This document shows positions 17,689-25,260 of a stretch of DNA of 64,000 bases, piece by piece. Location: positions 25,254 to 89,253 of the forward strand of contig JAPLDH010000033.1 of assembly GCA_026391355.1 (NCBI GenBank), written 5' to 3'. Numbering within the stretch: the first letter of the stretch is position 1; each line of letters begins with the position of its first letter. The translations under genes and the position numbers were made by a program. Below the pieces are notes generated by a model, which did no database searches, was not told the DNA's origin, and saw only the letters and a list, made by a program, of their open reading frames with translations. The stretch is from Bacteroidota bacterium (lineage in GTDB: Bacteria; Bacteroidota; Bacteroidia; Bacteroidales; FEN-979).

Positions 17689-18726
17689 ATGAACGTAAGT
17701 TTTCCCCTTATTGACATTTCTTCTCTTGACAGGTATCGATGGTCTGAATTTATTATGAATCAACCGGAAGGTTCTGTTTTTCAATCCCCTGAGTTTTATC
17801 ACCATCTTTTAAATGTTCCCAACTATCAACCTGCCGGGATTGCCTGCACCGATGAGAATAATAATATTGCCGGGATTCTGTTGGGCTTTATCATCAGAGA
17901 ACGACAAGGGATTATTGGAAGTTTCTATGCCAGGGCCATTGTTCATGCAGGTCCCCTTATTGCATATGATCAACCCGATAAACTTACAATTTGCGATATT
18001 CTCCTGAAAGGTTTTATAGCATTGGTTAAAAAGAAATCGCTTGTAATTCAGCTCCGCAATCATTTTAATCTGTCAGATTTCAGAGAAATCTTTAAAAAAA
18101 ATGGATTTCTCTTCCAGGAACATCTTAATTTATTCATTAATATCAGGCAAACATACTTACCCCTTCAAACAATAAGTAAAAGGAAACTTCAACAGATAAG
18201 AAAAAGCCTTGCCAATGGTGCTGTAATTTCTGAAGCATCCACACCTGGTGAAGTAGATGATCTATATTCCATTCTCCATCATCTTTATAAACATCGCGTA
18301 AAAAAGCCACTTCCCGGAAAAGGGTTTTTTCGGGCATTTTTACAATCATCTGCTGAACAAAAATTAGGGGTCATTTTACTTGTCAAATACCAGGGAAAGG
18401 TGGTAGCCGGGATGGTCTGTCCTATTACCCCCGGAAAAGTAATATATGAATGGTATGTATGTGGGCTGGACAGGGAATATAAGTCAATCCACCCTAGTGT
18501 TTTGGTAACCTGGGCTGGAATTGAATACGCCAGAACAAATAATATTCCTATATTTGATTTCATGGGGATGGGAAACCCCGGAAAAGCCTACGGAGTAAGA
18601 GATTTTAAAATGGGTTTCGGCGGAACCATTGTTAAATATGGACGTTTTCTCCGGATTAATAACCAGGGATTGTACACTGTTGCGAAACTTGGGTTAAAAA
18701 TCCTTGCTTCTTTAAAACGTGTTTAA
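17689..18726 (+). CDS. FemAB/BioF2-like GNAT acyltransferase
   Basis: 345 residues. Two GNAT-like halves: an N-terminal half with FQSPEFYHHLLNVPNY and IAGILLGFI, as in FemAB-type proteins that read an acceptor sugar or lipid, and a C-terminal half with the basic SKRKLQQIRKSL helix near residue 165, LVKYQGKVVAGMVCP, YEWYVCGLDREYKSIHPSVLVTWAGIEYA, and FDFMGMGNP followed by RDFKMGFGG. The last element is the standard end of the family fold. It lies between a deacetylase and a sugar transferase, upstream of an exosortase, the same neighbourhood in which FemAB-like proteins occur in PEP-CTERM loci. It probably aminoacylates or acylates a glycan component; the donor is unknown. Confidence 0.8.
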   Translation: MNVSFPLIDISSLDRYRWSEFIMNQPEGSVFQSPEFYHHLLNVPNYQPAGIACTDENNNIAGILLGFIIRERQGIIGSFYARAIVHAGPLIAYDQPDKLTICDILLKGFIALVKKKSLVIQLRNHFNLSDFREIFKKNGFLFQEHLNLFINIRQTYLPLQTISKRKLQQIRKSLANGAVISEASTPGEVDDLYSILHHLYKHRVKKPLPGKGFFRAFLQSSAEQKLGVILLVKYQGKVVAGMVCPITPGKVIYEWYVCGLDREYKSIHPSVLVTWAGIEYARTNNIPIFDFMGMGNPGKAYGVRDFKMGFGGTIVKYGRFLRINNQGLYTVAKLGLKILASLKRV

Positions 18727-18742
18727 TTTGAGAATAGAAATA

Positions 18743-20281
18743 ATGAGAAAGTTTATTTTCGGTTTTTTTACCAATTCATTACTCATTGCTGTTTGCTATT
18801 ATTTTTTCAATTGGTTAAAATGGGGAACCTTAATTCTTCCGCTTAGTATCAACCTGACCTTTGTTCTTTTCTTTTTTGTCTGGCTGGTCGTTGCTCTGTT
18901 AACGAAAAAATATGTCATCACAAATAAAGAATTAAAGATTGAAATACTCTCAACAATTGCCTTAAGTGACCTGATTGAATTGATTGTTTTTGGAATTCTG
19001 ATAAAATATTTACGACATTTTGAAAATATAAGGTTCGTTATTCTTTATACACTTTTGTTGACTTCGATAGTTGAATTAATACTGGGGTATTCATTTGCAT
19101 ATTTTAAGAAAACAACCGTCCGGCAACCCTTTTATGAAGAACATGCAAATGGATTTACTGCAAAGAGTCCTGTTGTTGAACCCCCGGTGTATAAAAGAAA
19201 GAAGAGCCCGGTGCCGGATGAATTCTATCACTATCCCGGACCAATCGATTTACACCAAATCATTATTGAAGAAACAAATGAAAATACGTTCAATTTCGTA
19301 AAAGATTATTTTACCAACCCTCATGATACCCTCGTTTTATCGACAACCACAGTTTTTAATATTTATAATCAACCCCGGGAGAAATTTAAGGTAATTATCA
19401 ATCTTAAGAGAATCAATGATATTCAGTATATCAATAAATTCTTTGAAGCAATCAATACAAAGCTGGATAATACAGGGATATTTATTGATTGGGTGGAGAC
19501 CTATTCACTGAAGAAAAAAAGGATACTGGCGGAGTATGTCGTAGGCCTGAACTATCTTGTTTATGCTTTTGACGTTATCTTTCACAGGATTTTCCCAAAG
19601 CTGCCGGTCACAAAAAAAATCTATTTTTTCCTTACCAAAGGCCGGAACAGGGTTTTATCAAAAGCTGAAACGTTTGGCCGTTTATATTCATGCGGTTTTG
19701 AAATTATTGAAGATCTGTTTATTGATAACCGTCTCTTCTTTGTAGTTCGCAAGATCAAAGAACCGGCATTTGATAAAAATCCAACTTACGGCCCCTTGAT
19801 AAGACTGAAACGTATTGGTAAGAATGGAAAGATCATCGGGGTTTATAAGTTGCGGACAATGCATGCCTATTCGGAATATCTCCAGGGTTATATTCATACC
19901 AAGAATGATCTGCAGGAAGGAGGAAAATTCAAGAATGATTTCCGTATTACAACACTTGGAAGGATCTTCAGAAAACTATGGATCGATGAACTCCCGATGC
20001 TGATAAATTTAATAAAAGGAGATCTGAAATTTGTCGGTGTTCGACCTTTAAGTCAACATTATTTTAACCTGTATTCAGAAGAATTACAGGAACGCCGGCT
20101 TAAATACAAACCCGGACTTATCCCTCCTTTTTATGCTGACCTTCCAAAAACCCTCGATGAAATTATGAAGTCGGAAATCAGATACCTTGATTCTTATGAT
20201 AAGTCGCCAATATTTACCGATATTTCCTATTTTTTCAAGGCATGGTATAATATAATTTTTAAAAGAGCCAGAAGCAATTAA
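18743..20281 (+). CDS. Membrane sugar transferase (polyprenyl-phosphate phosphoglycosyl transferase) with unusual N-terminal region
   Basis: 512 residues from the ATG at 18743 (a GTG at 18719 is also in frame). Four transmembrane helices lie in the first 125 residues. The C-terminal 170 residues are a monotopic phosphoglycosyl transferase catalytic domain: KRIGKNGKIIGVYKLRTM, ITTLGRIFRKLWIDELPMLINLIKGDLKFVGVRPL, then YKPGLIPPF. The Asp-Glu of WIDELP is the conserved catalytic dyad. It would transfer a sugar phosphate to undecaprenyl phosphate, starting a surface glycan. Odd points: residues about 170-340 form an unrecognised domain, the usual re-entrant hydrophobic helix just before the catalytic part is not visible, and PRP is replaced by VRP. 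Confidence 0.8.
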   Translation: MRKFIFGFFTNSLLIAVCYYFFNWLKWGTLILPLSINLTFVLFFFVWLVVALLTKKYVITNKELKIEILSTIALSDLIELIVFGILIKYLRHFENIRFVILYTLLLTSIVELILGYSFAYFKKTTVRQPFYEEHANGFTAKSPVVEPPVYKRKKSPVPDEFYHYPGPIDLHQIIIEETNENTFNFVKDYFTNPHDTLVLSTTTVFNIYNQPREKFKVIINLKRINDIQYINKFFEAINTKLDNTGIFIDWVETYSLKKKRILAEYVVGLNYLVYAFDVIFHRIFPKLPVTKKIYFFLTKGRNRVLSKAETFGRLYSCGFEIIEDLFIDNRLFFVVRKIKEPAFDKNPTYGPLIRLKRIGKNGKIIGVYKLRTMHAYSEYLQGYIHTKNDLQEGGKFKNDFRITTLGRIFRKLWIDELPMLINLIKGDLKFVGVRPLSQHYFNLYSEELQERRLKYKPGLIPPFYADLPKTLDEIMKSEIRYLDSYDKSPIFTDISYFFKAWYNIIFKRARSN

Positions 20282-20348
20282 CGTTATTTCTTCAAGCAAT
20301 TGCATTTCTAATATTTTTTTTTCACATTGACTATCTAACTCCTCCACG

Positions 20349-21989
20349 TTGAAACTCCGGTCTGTAATATCTCTCCTGGTTGGATTTATTCTTTTTTTTA
20401 CCGTAACAGGGGTTTCTCAATACATTTATGTACCCTTTAACGATCCCGGCTTAGAAGAGTTATTGGACGAACTCAATTCAGAACATGTTTTTATCCTGAA
20501 TACAGTTGTAAAACCATATTCAAGAAAACTGGTTGCAGAAAAACTTGCAGAAGCCTTATCGAAAGATTCATTACTAAGCAGGCGTCAATTATCCGAAATC
20601 CATTTTTATTTGAAAAATTTCAGACAGGAAGTCCGGTTTCTTAAAAATGCAAATAATGGTTCAATCATACCATCACAATTAAAATTCTACCTATTAAATG
20701 CTGACCCGGTAAATGTTTCCATTTTTCACAACTCATTTACATTCTCTTATATACCTCTGATCGATGCCCGGTATTATCTGAATAAAAATGCTTCTGTGTA
20801 TTCGATAAAAAGCGGTGGAGCTATTTCAGCATATTTTGGAAAACATATTGGTATTGCAGCAGGAATTTATAAGCAATTTGCAAATGAAATTCTCGTGGAT
20901 CCGGAGTATTTTGAGCCTGGGTGGGGAGGAAACTGGAATCATTGGGCTAAAGGAGGCGGGACTTACATTGATTGGTTCGGTCAGCTCACCTTTTCATGGA
21001 AATGGGGTATGATCGGGATATTCAAAGACAGGCTCGATTGGGGGAATAATTATCATGGTGCTAACATTTTTACCAGCAAACCCCCTTCTTTCCCTTCAGT
21101 CCGTATTCACCTGTTTCCGGCAAAATGGATTGAATTCAATTACTTTCATGGATGGCTTTCATCGGGGGTAATTGACAGTAACCTCACCTTCCATGAACAT
21201 AACGGGTTGAAAACCTATTATCAGGGAAAGTATATTGCCGCAAATCTACTGACTGTCACTCCCTGGAAATATCTTCATATTTCATTGGGAAATTCAATCA
21301 TTTATGACGGAAACCTTCAACCGGCATACCTGATACCAATACTTTTCTTCAAGTCTGTTGACCATACACTGAGTGCAACAATCGACAATGAGAATTCCCA
21401 GATGTTCCTTGATATCAGTTCCTGCCAGATCAAGCATCTGCATCTCTTTTTAACACTATTCGTGGATGAGCTCAAGTTATCAAGGATAATGCATAAGGAC
21501 CAACACAATTTTCTCAGTTGGAAAGGAGGGCTGAAGATCTTTGATCTCCCCGTTCAAAACCTGTCGGTTACCATCGAAGGTACCAGAACCTTACCCATCA
21601 CCTATCAACATTATTTCCCAACGCTCACCTTTGAAACAAAAAACTATAATTTCGGAAACTACCTGAGAGACAATTCACAGGAAATATATTTCGAAATTTC
21701 CTTTAAACCAATTCAGCGCTTGAACCTTGAACTGGCATACAATTATGCCGAACATGGAGATAATTTTAAATATGGGCAGGTTACAGATCCAACTGTACTT
21801 CCTGTCTTCAAGAATATTTCCTGGAAAAAAAAGGAAGTTTCTTTCACCTCCGGATTTGATTTGCTTTCGAACCTCCACCTTTTTTTGACGGTTCAGTATC
21901 GTGAAACAACCGGAGAAACCCGCTTTATCCCACCTTTGTATTACGGGACTACCGCAACTATGTCTTTAGGATTCCTGGCGGGGTTCTGA
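20349..21989 (+). CDS. Wzi-like outer-membrane capsule assembly protein
   Basis: 546 residues with a TTG start and a signal peptide (basic KLRS, a hydrophobic core, then GVSQY). After about 100 residues of helix-rich sequence the protein alternates aromatic-rich strands typical of an outer-membrane beta-barrel, for example SGGAISAYFGKHIGIAAGIY, WGMIGIFKDRLDWG, WIEFNYFHGWLSSG and a final strand ending with Phe. The DRLDWGNNYHG segment and overall size fit the Wzi capsule-assembly family, which helps hold or export surface polysaccharide. It is the last gene of the long plus-strand polysaccharide locus and converges on the exosortase gene with two bases between the stops. Family placement is by pattern and is moderate. 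Confidence 0.62.
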   Translation: MKLRSVISLLVGFILFFTVTGVSQYIYVPFNDPGLEELLDELNSEHVFILNTVVKPYSRKLVAEKLAEALSKDSLLSRRQLSEIHFYLKNFRQEVRFLKNANNGSIIPSQLKFYLLNADPVNVSIFHNSFTFSYIPLIDARYYLNKNASVYSIKSGGAISAYFGKHIGIAAGIYKQFANEILVDPEYFEPGWGGNWNHWAKGGGTYIDWFGQLTFSWKWGMIGIFKDRLDWGNNYHGANIFTSKPPSFPSVRIHLFPAKWIEFNYFHGWLSSGVIDSNLTFHEHNGLKTYYQGKYIAANLLTVTPWKYLHISLGNSIIYDGNLQPAYLIPILFFKSVDHTLSATIDNENSQMFLDISSCQIKHLHLFLTLFVDELKLSRIMHKDQHNFLSWKGGLKIFDLPVQNLSVTIEGTRTLPITYQHYFPTLTFETKNYNFGNYLRDNSQEIYFEISFKPIQRLNLELAYNYAEHGDNFKYGQVTDPTVLPVFKNISWKKKEVSFTSGFDLLSNLHLFLTVQYRETTGETRFIPPLYYGTTATMSLGFLAGF

Positions 21990-21991
21990 TC

Positions 21992-22609
21992 TCAACCACT
22001 TTCCTTCGTATCTATTTCCTTCATTGAAGGAGGATATCCAATTTTCTCCTGCCAGAACCACCATAAACCGAAAATCACCACATAAAACATCGGGCGGAGA
22101 ATATAGTCATGGGTAAATTTTAGTATATCAGGTATCAGGGCACCTGTAATTGCCATGCTTGATACCCGTACAAGATTCGTCAGATAAATCAAAGCAATCC
22201 CAAGCGGGATGTACCAGAGCTTCCTTTTCCAGGAACCTGGAAAAAGGAGCATTAAAATGATAAACTGGATAATTGGTTTAAGCCCTGAACAGGAAGGATT
22301 TATTACTATCCCGCAATGATTATCCAGCCACAATACCGACCCGGGGGCAATTTTAACATTGATGTGAAGGATGTTTGTAATGATCCACAAACTCTGGGCA
22401 AAGATCCATTGGGCAACAACTTCATTTGCTTTTTCCATTATATCCCCTAAAGGAAAATAATTCAGCCTGTTTGCCCAAAATCGCCAGAATACATGAATCA
22501 GGATGGTAATCAGACAAAAAAGAGCCACTCCTCTCACCTGTCTCCATTTCCGGTCAATCAGAAAAGAAGTAATTTGTGGATATTTTGTGGAAAGGTAGTT
22601 TCTGTCCAT
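21992..22609 (-). CDS. Exosortase/archaeosortase-family protein
   Basis: 205 residues, an integral membrane protein with about five to six hydrophobic segments. The three catalytic positions of the exosortase family are present in order: Cys107 in NPSCSGLKP, Arg148 in NLVRVSS and His167 in FTHDYILRP. Exosortases cleave PEP-CTERM-like tails during protein sorting to the outer surface and are typically encoded in exopolysaccharide loci. The protein is at the short end of the family, as in the single-domain Bacteroidota forms. No PEP-CTERM-like substrate is visible in this window. A possible TATATTTG -7 element lies at 22620-22627. It converges with the Wzi-like gene. Confidence 0.87.
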   Translation of the reverse strand: MDRNYLSTKYPQITSFLIDRKWRQVRGVALFCLITILIHVFWRFWANRLNYFPLGDIMEKANEVVAQWIFAQSLWIITNILHINVKIAPGSVLWLDNHCGIVINPSCSGLKPIIQFIILMLLFPGSWKRKLWYIPLGIALIYLTNLVRVSSMAITGALIPDILKFTHDYILRPMFYVVIFGLWWFWQEKIGYPPSMKEIDTKESG

Positions 22610-22619
22610 CGTTTTTTGA

Positions 22620-22627
22620 CAAATATA
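22620..22627 (-). promoter_or_regulatory. Putative -7 element for the exosortase gene
   Basis: Read on the minus strand this is TATATTTG, matching the Bacteroidota -7 consensus TAnnTTTG. It ends 10 bases before the ATG, so the transcript would have an almost absent leader. No clear -33 TTTG is found at the right distance. Confidence 0.35.
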
Positions 22628-22713
22628 AAATAATTTGTACTAAAAAACATTGAAGAAAGCTATCAAATTTAACCTGAAGGGTATTTTTGTGATTCTACCG
22701 GATGGATTTCACC

Positions 22714-22747
22714 AAAAAAAACGATCTTGTTTTTAGGGTCGTTTTGT
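22714..22747 (-). terminator. Probable intrinsic terminator of tRNA-Glu transcript
   Basis: Read on the minus strand, AAAACGA and TCGTTTT form a 7-bp stem around a 14-base loop, with the T-run continuing past the stem. It lies directly behind the tRNA-Glu gene and its remnant copy. The stem is AU-rich, so strength is uncertain. Confidence 0.5.
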
Positions 22748-22796
22748 AGCCCGTAGCGGAATCCCTGCCTACCATCAGGCACGGACCGCTGTTATC
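22744..22796 (-). pseudogene. Partial tRNA-Glu copy (3' half) with a palindromic insert
   Basis: Bases 22744-22763 repeat exactly, 90 bases away, the 3' end of the intact tRNA-Glu (22834-22853). After an insert of about 19 bases (22763-22781) the homology resumes with one mismatch over the T-arm and variable region to about 22795. The insert contains TGCCT and AGGCA as a small inverted repeat and lies inside the T-loop. D-arm, anticodon arm and 5' acceptor strand are absent, so this is not a functional tRNA. Confidence 0.75.
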
Positions 22797-22836
22797 AATT
22801 CTTAACGAAAAGATATGCTTTTTATTGATGGTATTG

Positions 22837-22908
22837 TAGCCCGTAGCGGAATCGAACCGCTGTTACCAGGATGAAAACCTGACGTCCTAACCCCTAGACG
22901 AACGGGCC
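22837..22908 (-). tRNA. tRNA-Glu (anticodon TTC)
   Basis: Read on the minus strand, 72 bases fold as a tRNA: acceptor GGCCCGT against ACGGGCT (one terminal G-U), a D-arm containing GGGGTTAGGAC, an anticodon stem CAGG/CCTG with loop TTTTCAT giving anticodon TTC, and the T-arm AGCGGTTCGATTCCGCT. CCA is not encoded. A perfect promoter stands 14 to 51 bases upstream. It is a single isolated tRNA gene. Confidence 0.96.
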
Positions 22909-22928
22909 GAACTATTGATTTCGGGCGG

Positions 22929-22959
22929 CAAATGTACAAATTTTGTTTTTATTTTCAAA
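22929..22959 (-). promoter_or_regulatory. Bacteroidota promoter of tRNA-Glu
   Basis: On the minus strand TTTG (22959-22956), exactly 19 bases, then TACATTTG (22936-22929): a complete match to the Bacteroidota primary sigma consensus TTTG-N19-TAnnTTTG. The predicted transcription start is near 22922, about 14 bases ahead of the mature tRNA 5' end. Confidence 0.8.
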
Positions 22960-22997
22960 AAAATTGTCATCTCCATTTTCATCAATTTCACTTTTAT

Positions 22998-23005
22998 TAC
23001 TTTTG
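22998..23005 (+). promoter_or_regulatory. -7 element upstream of the 23024 gene
   Basis: TACTTTTG matches TAnnTTTG and lies 18 bases before the ATG at 23024. No TTTG is found 19 bases upstream. It argues against the longer reading frame that begins at 22943, because that start would precede the promoter. Confidence 0.45.
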
Positions 23006-23023
23006 TTAACCAAGTTTATCCGG

Positions 23024-23719
23024 ATGATACAGAATATTAAACCCAAGGACATCTTCGAAGCGGTCATTTTAAAAGCAGGGATGAAACAGGATGTCTACAA
23101 GAATACTGTAAATGGTTTCAATGACTTTAAATCAGAAGTCAACCGATTGGCAATAACATTCCAAAACACTGCCAAACCCGGGAAATGGAATATCCCATTT
23201 GAATATAAGGACAGGGGACAGTTTGAATTTGAATTAAAGTTCGGTGGAGATGTATTGATTTTTTTCATGCATTCCAATGTATTTGAAATCCCCAGGGACC
23301 ATGATGTCATGAAAACCTCTTACATCAAGGAGAATAAGACCCGATCCTATTGCGGAATAATATATATCTTCAATTTTTTGGCCGATTCATTCAAATACAG
23401 CCGTATTAATGATATCGGATATTTAATTGGCCGTGTTTTTATCAATCGTGAAAACCACTATTTCATAGAGGGGAAACGTGAAATAGGCTTACTTTATAAC
23501 AACTTTGCAACGTCAAAGCTCACCAGGCAGTCAGTTCTTTCGATCATAACTTCTTCAATATCCTATACCCTTAATTTTGATCTGCTGACTCCTCCCTACG
23601 AAAACATGAAAGAAGTAACCGTTGAGGAAATGCAGACTACACTGGATAACATACTGATAAAGACGGGTAAAAGGCTGGGGTATAAATTTCAGGCCGACAT
23701 TCTTGATGAGGCAACATAA
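23024..23719 (+). CDS. Conserved-looking protein of unknown function
   Basis: 231 residues from the ATG at 23024, selected because a TACTTTTG promoter element sits just upstream and the 27 residues before it are low-complexity. I do not recognise the family. The protein is probably cytoplasmic: no signal peptide or membrane span. It mixes alpha and beta predictions, with a strand-rich middle (FEFELKFGGDVLIFFMHSNVF, GRVFINRENHYFIEGKREIGLLYNN) and a helical C-terminus. Its composition looks like a normal housekeeping protein. It is convergent with the Nudix gene (19 bases between stops) and close to pyrE, so it may belong to a conserved housekeeping neighbourhood. No function is proposed. Confidence 0.75.
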   Translation: MIQNIKPKDIFEAVILKAGMKQDVYKNTVNGFNDFKSEVNRLAITFQNTAKPGKWNIPFEYKDRGQFEFELKFGGDVLIFFMHSNVFEIPRDHDVMKTSYIKENKTRSYCGIIYIFNFLADSFKYSRINDIGYLIGRVFINRENHYFIEGKREIGLLYNNFATSKLTRQSVLSIITSSISYTLNFDLLTPPYENMKEVTVEEMQTTLDNILIKTGKRLGYKFQADILDEAT

Positions 23720-23738
23720 AGAGAACAATGTGTTCAGT

Positions 23739-24476
23739 TTATTGATTTATTGTAAACCCATATCCTGAAAGAATTTCCCTGATGGACGCAAAGGTATTCT
23801 GAAGTATCTCCTGTATATCATAAACAGAAATCCATTTAACCATGAGGATATCTTCCTTATACTCCGGAACAAGTTCCTGATCATGTTTAGCAAACATCTC
23901 AAACCAAAACACAGGTTTCAGGATACGTTTTTCTTTCTGGTAATATATATGGTAGGTACACGGAAGTTCCTTCGTTATCATGACATTTCGGAGACCTGTT
24001 TCCTCTTTTACTTCCCGAATAGCTGCCTCCCGTTGTGATTCAATAACTTTACCCGGGTTCTTTCGTGCGGATATCTTACCCTTTGGTAAATCCCATTTAC
24101 CTCGCCGGAAGATAAATAACCACTCCCCTCTTTCATTTTTTACTACCCCCCCTGCTGCTTCAATAATCTTAAAAAGTGATAAAAAGGCTGGCAATAATTC
24201 ACTATGTTGATCTATTGATGGGGCATCGCTGCTATTATTTGCTGGGTGGATCATCCTGAGATCCGGGTTTTCCCATATATAAAGGTTCTTTGGCATCTTA
24301 TCATTTTCAAATTCCTCAAATGCTATTCTGAGCTGTTCTGCAGATTGGAATTCAAAACAATTGCCCTGAACCTTTGGAATCTCAACAGGGTGGTCAACCA
24401 GACAAATCATCCGATCCTCCAGAAATGCTTTCAGTATCACACCTTTCAGTTGTAAAAAGTTATCAGGAAGTCGCAT
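23739..24476 (-). CDS. Nudix hydrolase with N-terminal extension
   Basis: 245 residues. The Nudix domain occupies roughly residues 100-230, with DLPKGKISARKNPGKVIE leading into the Nudix helix REVKEETGL; the metal-binding Glu residues are intact. The first Gly of the box is followed by a few extra residues before the next Glu, so spacing is longer than the standard G-x5-E. The first 95 residues are unrecognised and may bind the substrate. Nudix enzymes hydrolyse nucleoside diphosphates linked to another group. It is divergent from pyrE with 82 bases between the starts, which suggests a nucleotide-related role, but the substrate is not known. Confidence 0.85.
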   Translation of the reverse strand: MRLPDNFLQLKGVILKAFLEDRMICLVDHPVEIPKVQGNCFEFQSAEQLRIAFEEFENDKMPKNLYIWENPDLRMIHPANNSSDAPSIDQHSELLPAFLSLFKIIEAAGGVVKNERGEWLFIFRRGKWDLPKGKISARKNPGKVIESQREAAIREVKEETGLRNVMITKELPCTYHIYYQKEKRILKPVFWFEMFAKHDQELVPEYKEDILMVKWISVYDIQEILQNTFASIREILSGYGFTINQ

Positions 24477-24503
24477 AAATAATTTCTTTTATTCTGACAA
24501 TTG

Positions 24504-24533
24504 TTGATTTTTCATATAAAACGGGTAAATTTA
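24504..24533 (+). promoter_or_regulatory. Putative promoter of pyrE
   Basis: TTG at 24504-24506, 19 bases, then TAAATTTA at 24526-24533, one base from TAnnTTTG. The spacing is ideal. The ATG of pyrE follows 25 bases later. Confidence 0.5.
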
Positions 24534-24558
24534 CTCCGAAATTCAATATCTCAAACCC

Positions 24559-25194
24559 ATGATCTTCGATAAGCAAATTGCATTGGAAACAGCAGCGTTC
24601 CTGCTTCAGATTAAAGCTGTAAAATTAAGTCCGAAAGACTTGTTTACCTGGGCTTCCGGGATAAAATCACCGATTTACTGTGATAACCGGATAACCCTCT
24701 CCTATCCGAATATCCGGCGATTTATCAAGGATAATTTTACCAAAATCGTTGCTGACAAAATGGGCTCAGCGGAAATTATTGCCGGTGTTGCCACAGGTGG
24801 AATTGCACAAGGAGCATTGGTTGCACAGGAATTGAACTTACCCTTTGCATATGTCAGAACGAGTAAAAAAGATCACGGACTTACCAATCTTATTGAAGGC
24901 CGGATTGAACCGGGTCAACGTGTCGTGGTTGTAGAAGATCTGATTTCGACAGGAAAAAGCAGTCTTGAGGTAGTTAACGCTTTGAAAGAAGCAGGTTGCG
25001 TTGTTCTTGGTATGATTGCCATCTTTACATACAATTTACCGGTTGCAGAAAAAGGATTTGAGGCAGTAAATACTCCTTTTTACACATTAACAGACTATGA
25101 TATTCTTATTGAGAAAGCACTCGAAATCAATTACATAAATTCAGACGATCTGAAAATACTGAATGACTTTAAAATCAGCCTTTCGGGAAAATAA
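24559..25194 (+). CDS. pyrE: Orotate phosphoribosyltransferase
   Basis: 211 residues, normal length. The PRPP-binding motif VVVVEDLISTGKSS at residues 122-135 and the flexible-loop segment VRTSKKDHGLTN near 99-110 are diagnostic, with FTWASGIKSPIYCDNR near the N-terminus for orotate binding. The enzyme joins orotate to PRPP, giving OMP, in cytoplasmic pyrimidine synthesis. It is monocistronic: its own promoter upstream and a strong terminator 8 bases after the stop. Confidence 0.97.
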   Translation: MIFDKQIALETAAFLLQIKAVKLSPKDLFTWASGIKSPIYCDNRITLSYPNIRRFIKDNFTKIVADKMGSAEIIAGVATGGIAQGALVAQELNLPFAYVRTSKKDHGLTNLIEGRIEPGQRVVVVEDLISTGKSSLEVVNALKEAGCVVLGMIAIFTYNLPVAEKGFEAVNTPFYTLTDYDILIEKALEINYINSDDLKILNDFKISLSGK

Positions 25195-25202
25195 GTCCTG
25201 AT

Positions 25203-25245
25203 AAAAAAGAAGGCCATCCTGCAAAAGATGGCCTTCTTTTTTATC
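25203..25245. terminator. Bidirectional intrinsic terminator
   Basis: A perfect 16-bp stem (25203-25218 with 25227-25242) around an 8-base loop, GC-rich in its inner part, with an A-run on the left and a T-run on the right. It lies between the convergent pyrE and the secreted propeller gene and can serve both strands. Confidence 0.9.
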
Positions 25246-25260
25246 CGGTCATTCAAGTAT

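Noticed and set aside
1..22609. Prophage or transposon in the glycan locus
   Set aside because: No transposase, integrase, terminal inverted repeats or phage genes are visible despite the change in base composition.
22744..22796. A second tRNA gene
   Set aside because: Only the 3' half is present and the T-loop carries a 19-base insert; no anticodon arm or 5' acceptor strand.
22943..23023. An N-terminal extension of the 23024 protein
   Set aside because: The extension is low-complexity, uses a weak start, and would lie upstream of the TACTTTTG promoter element.
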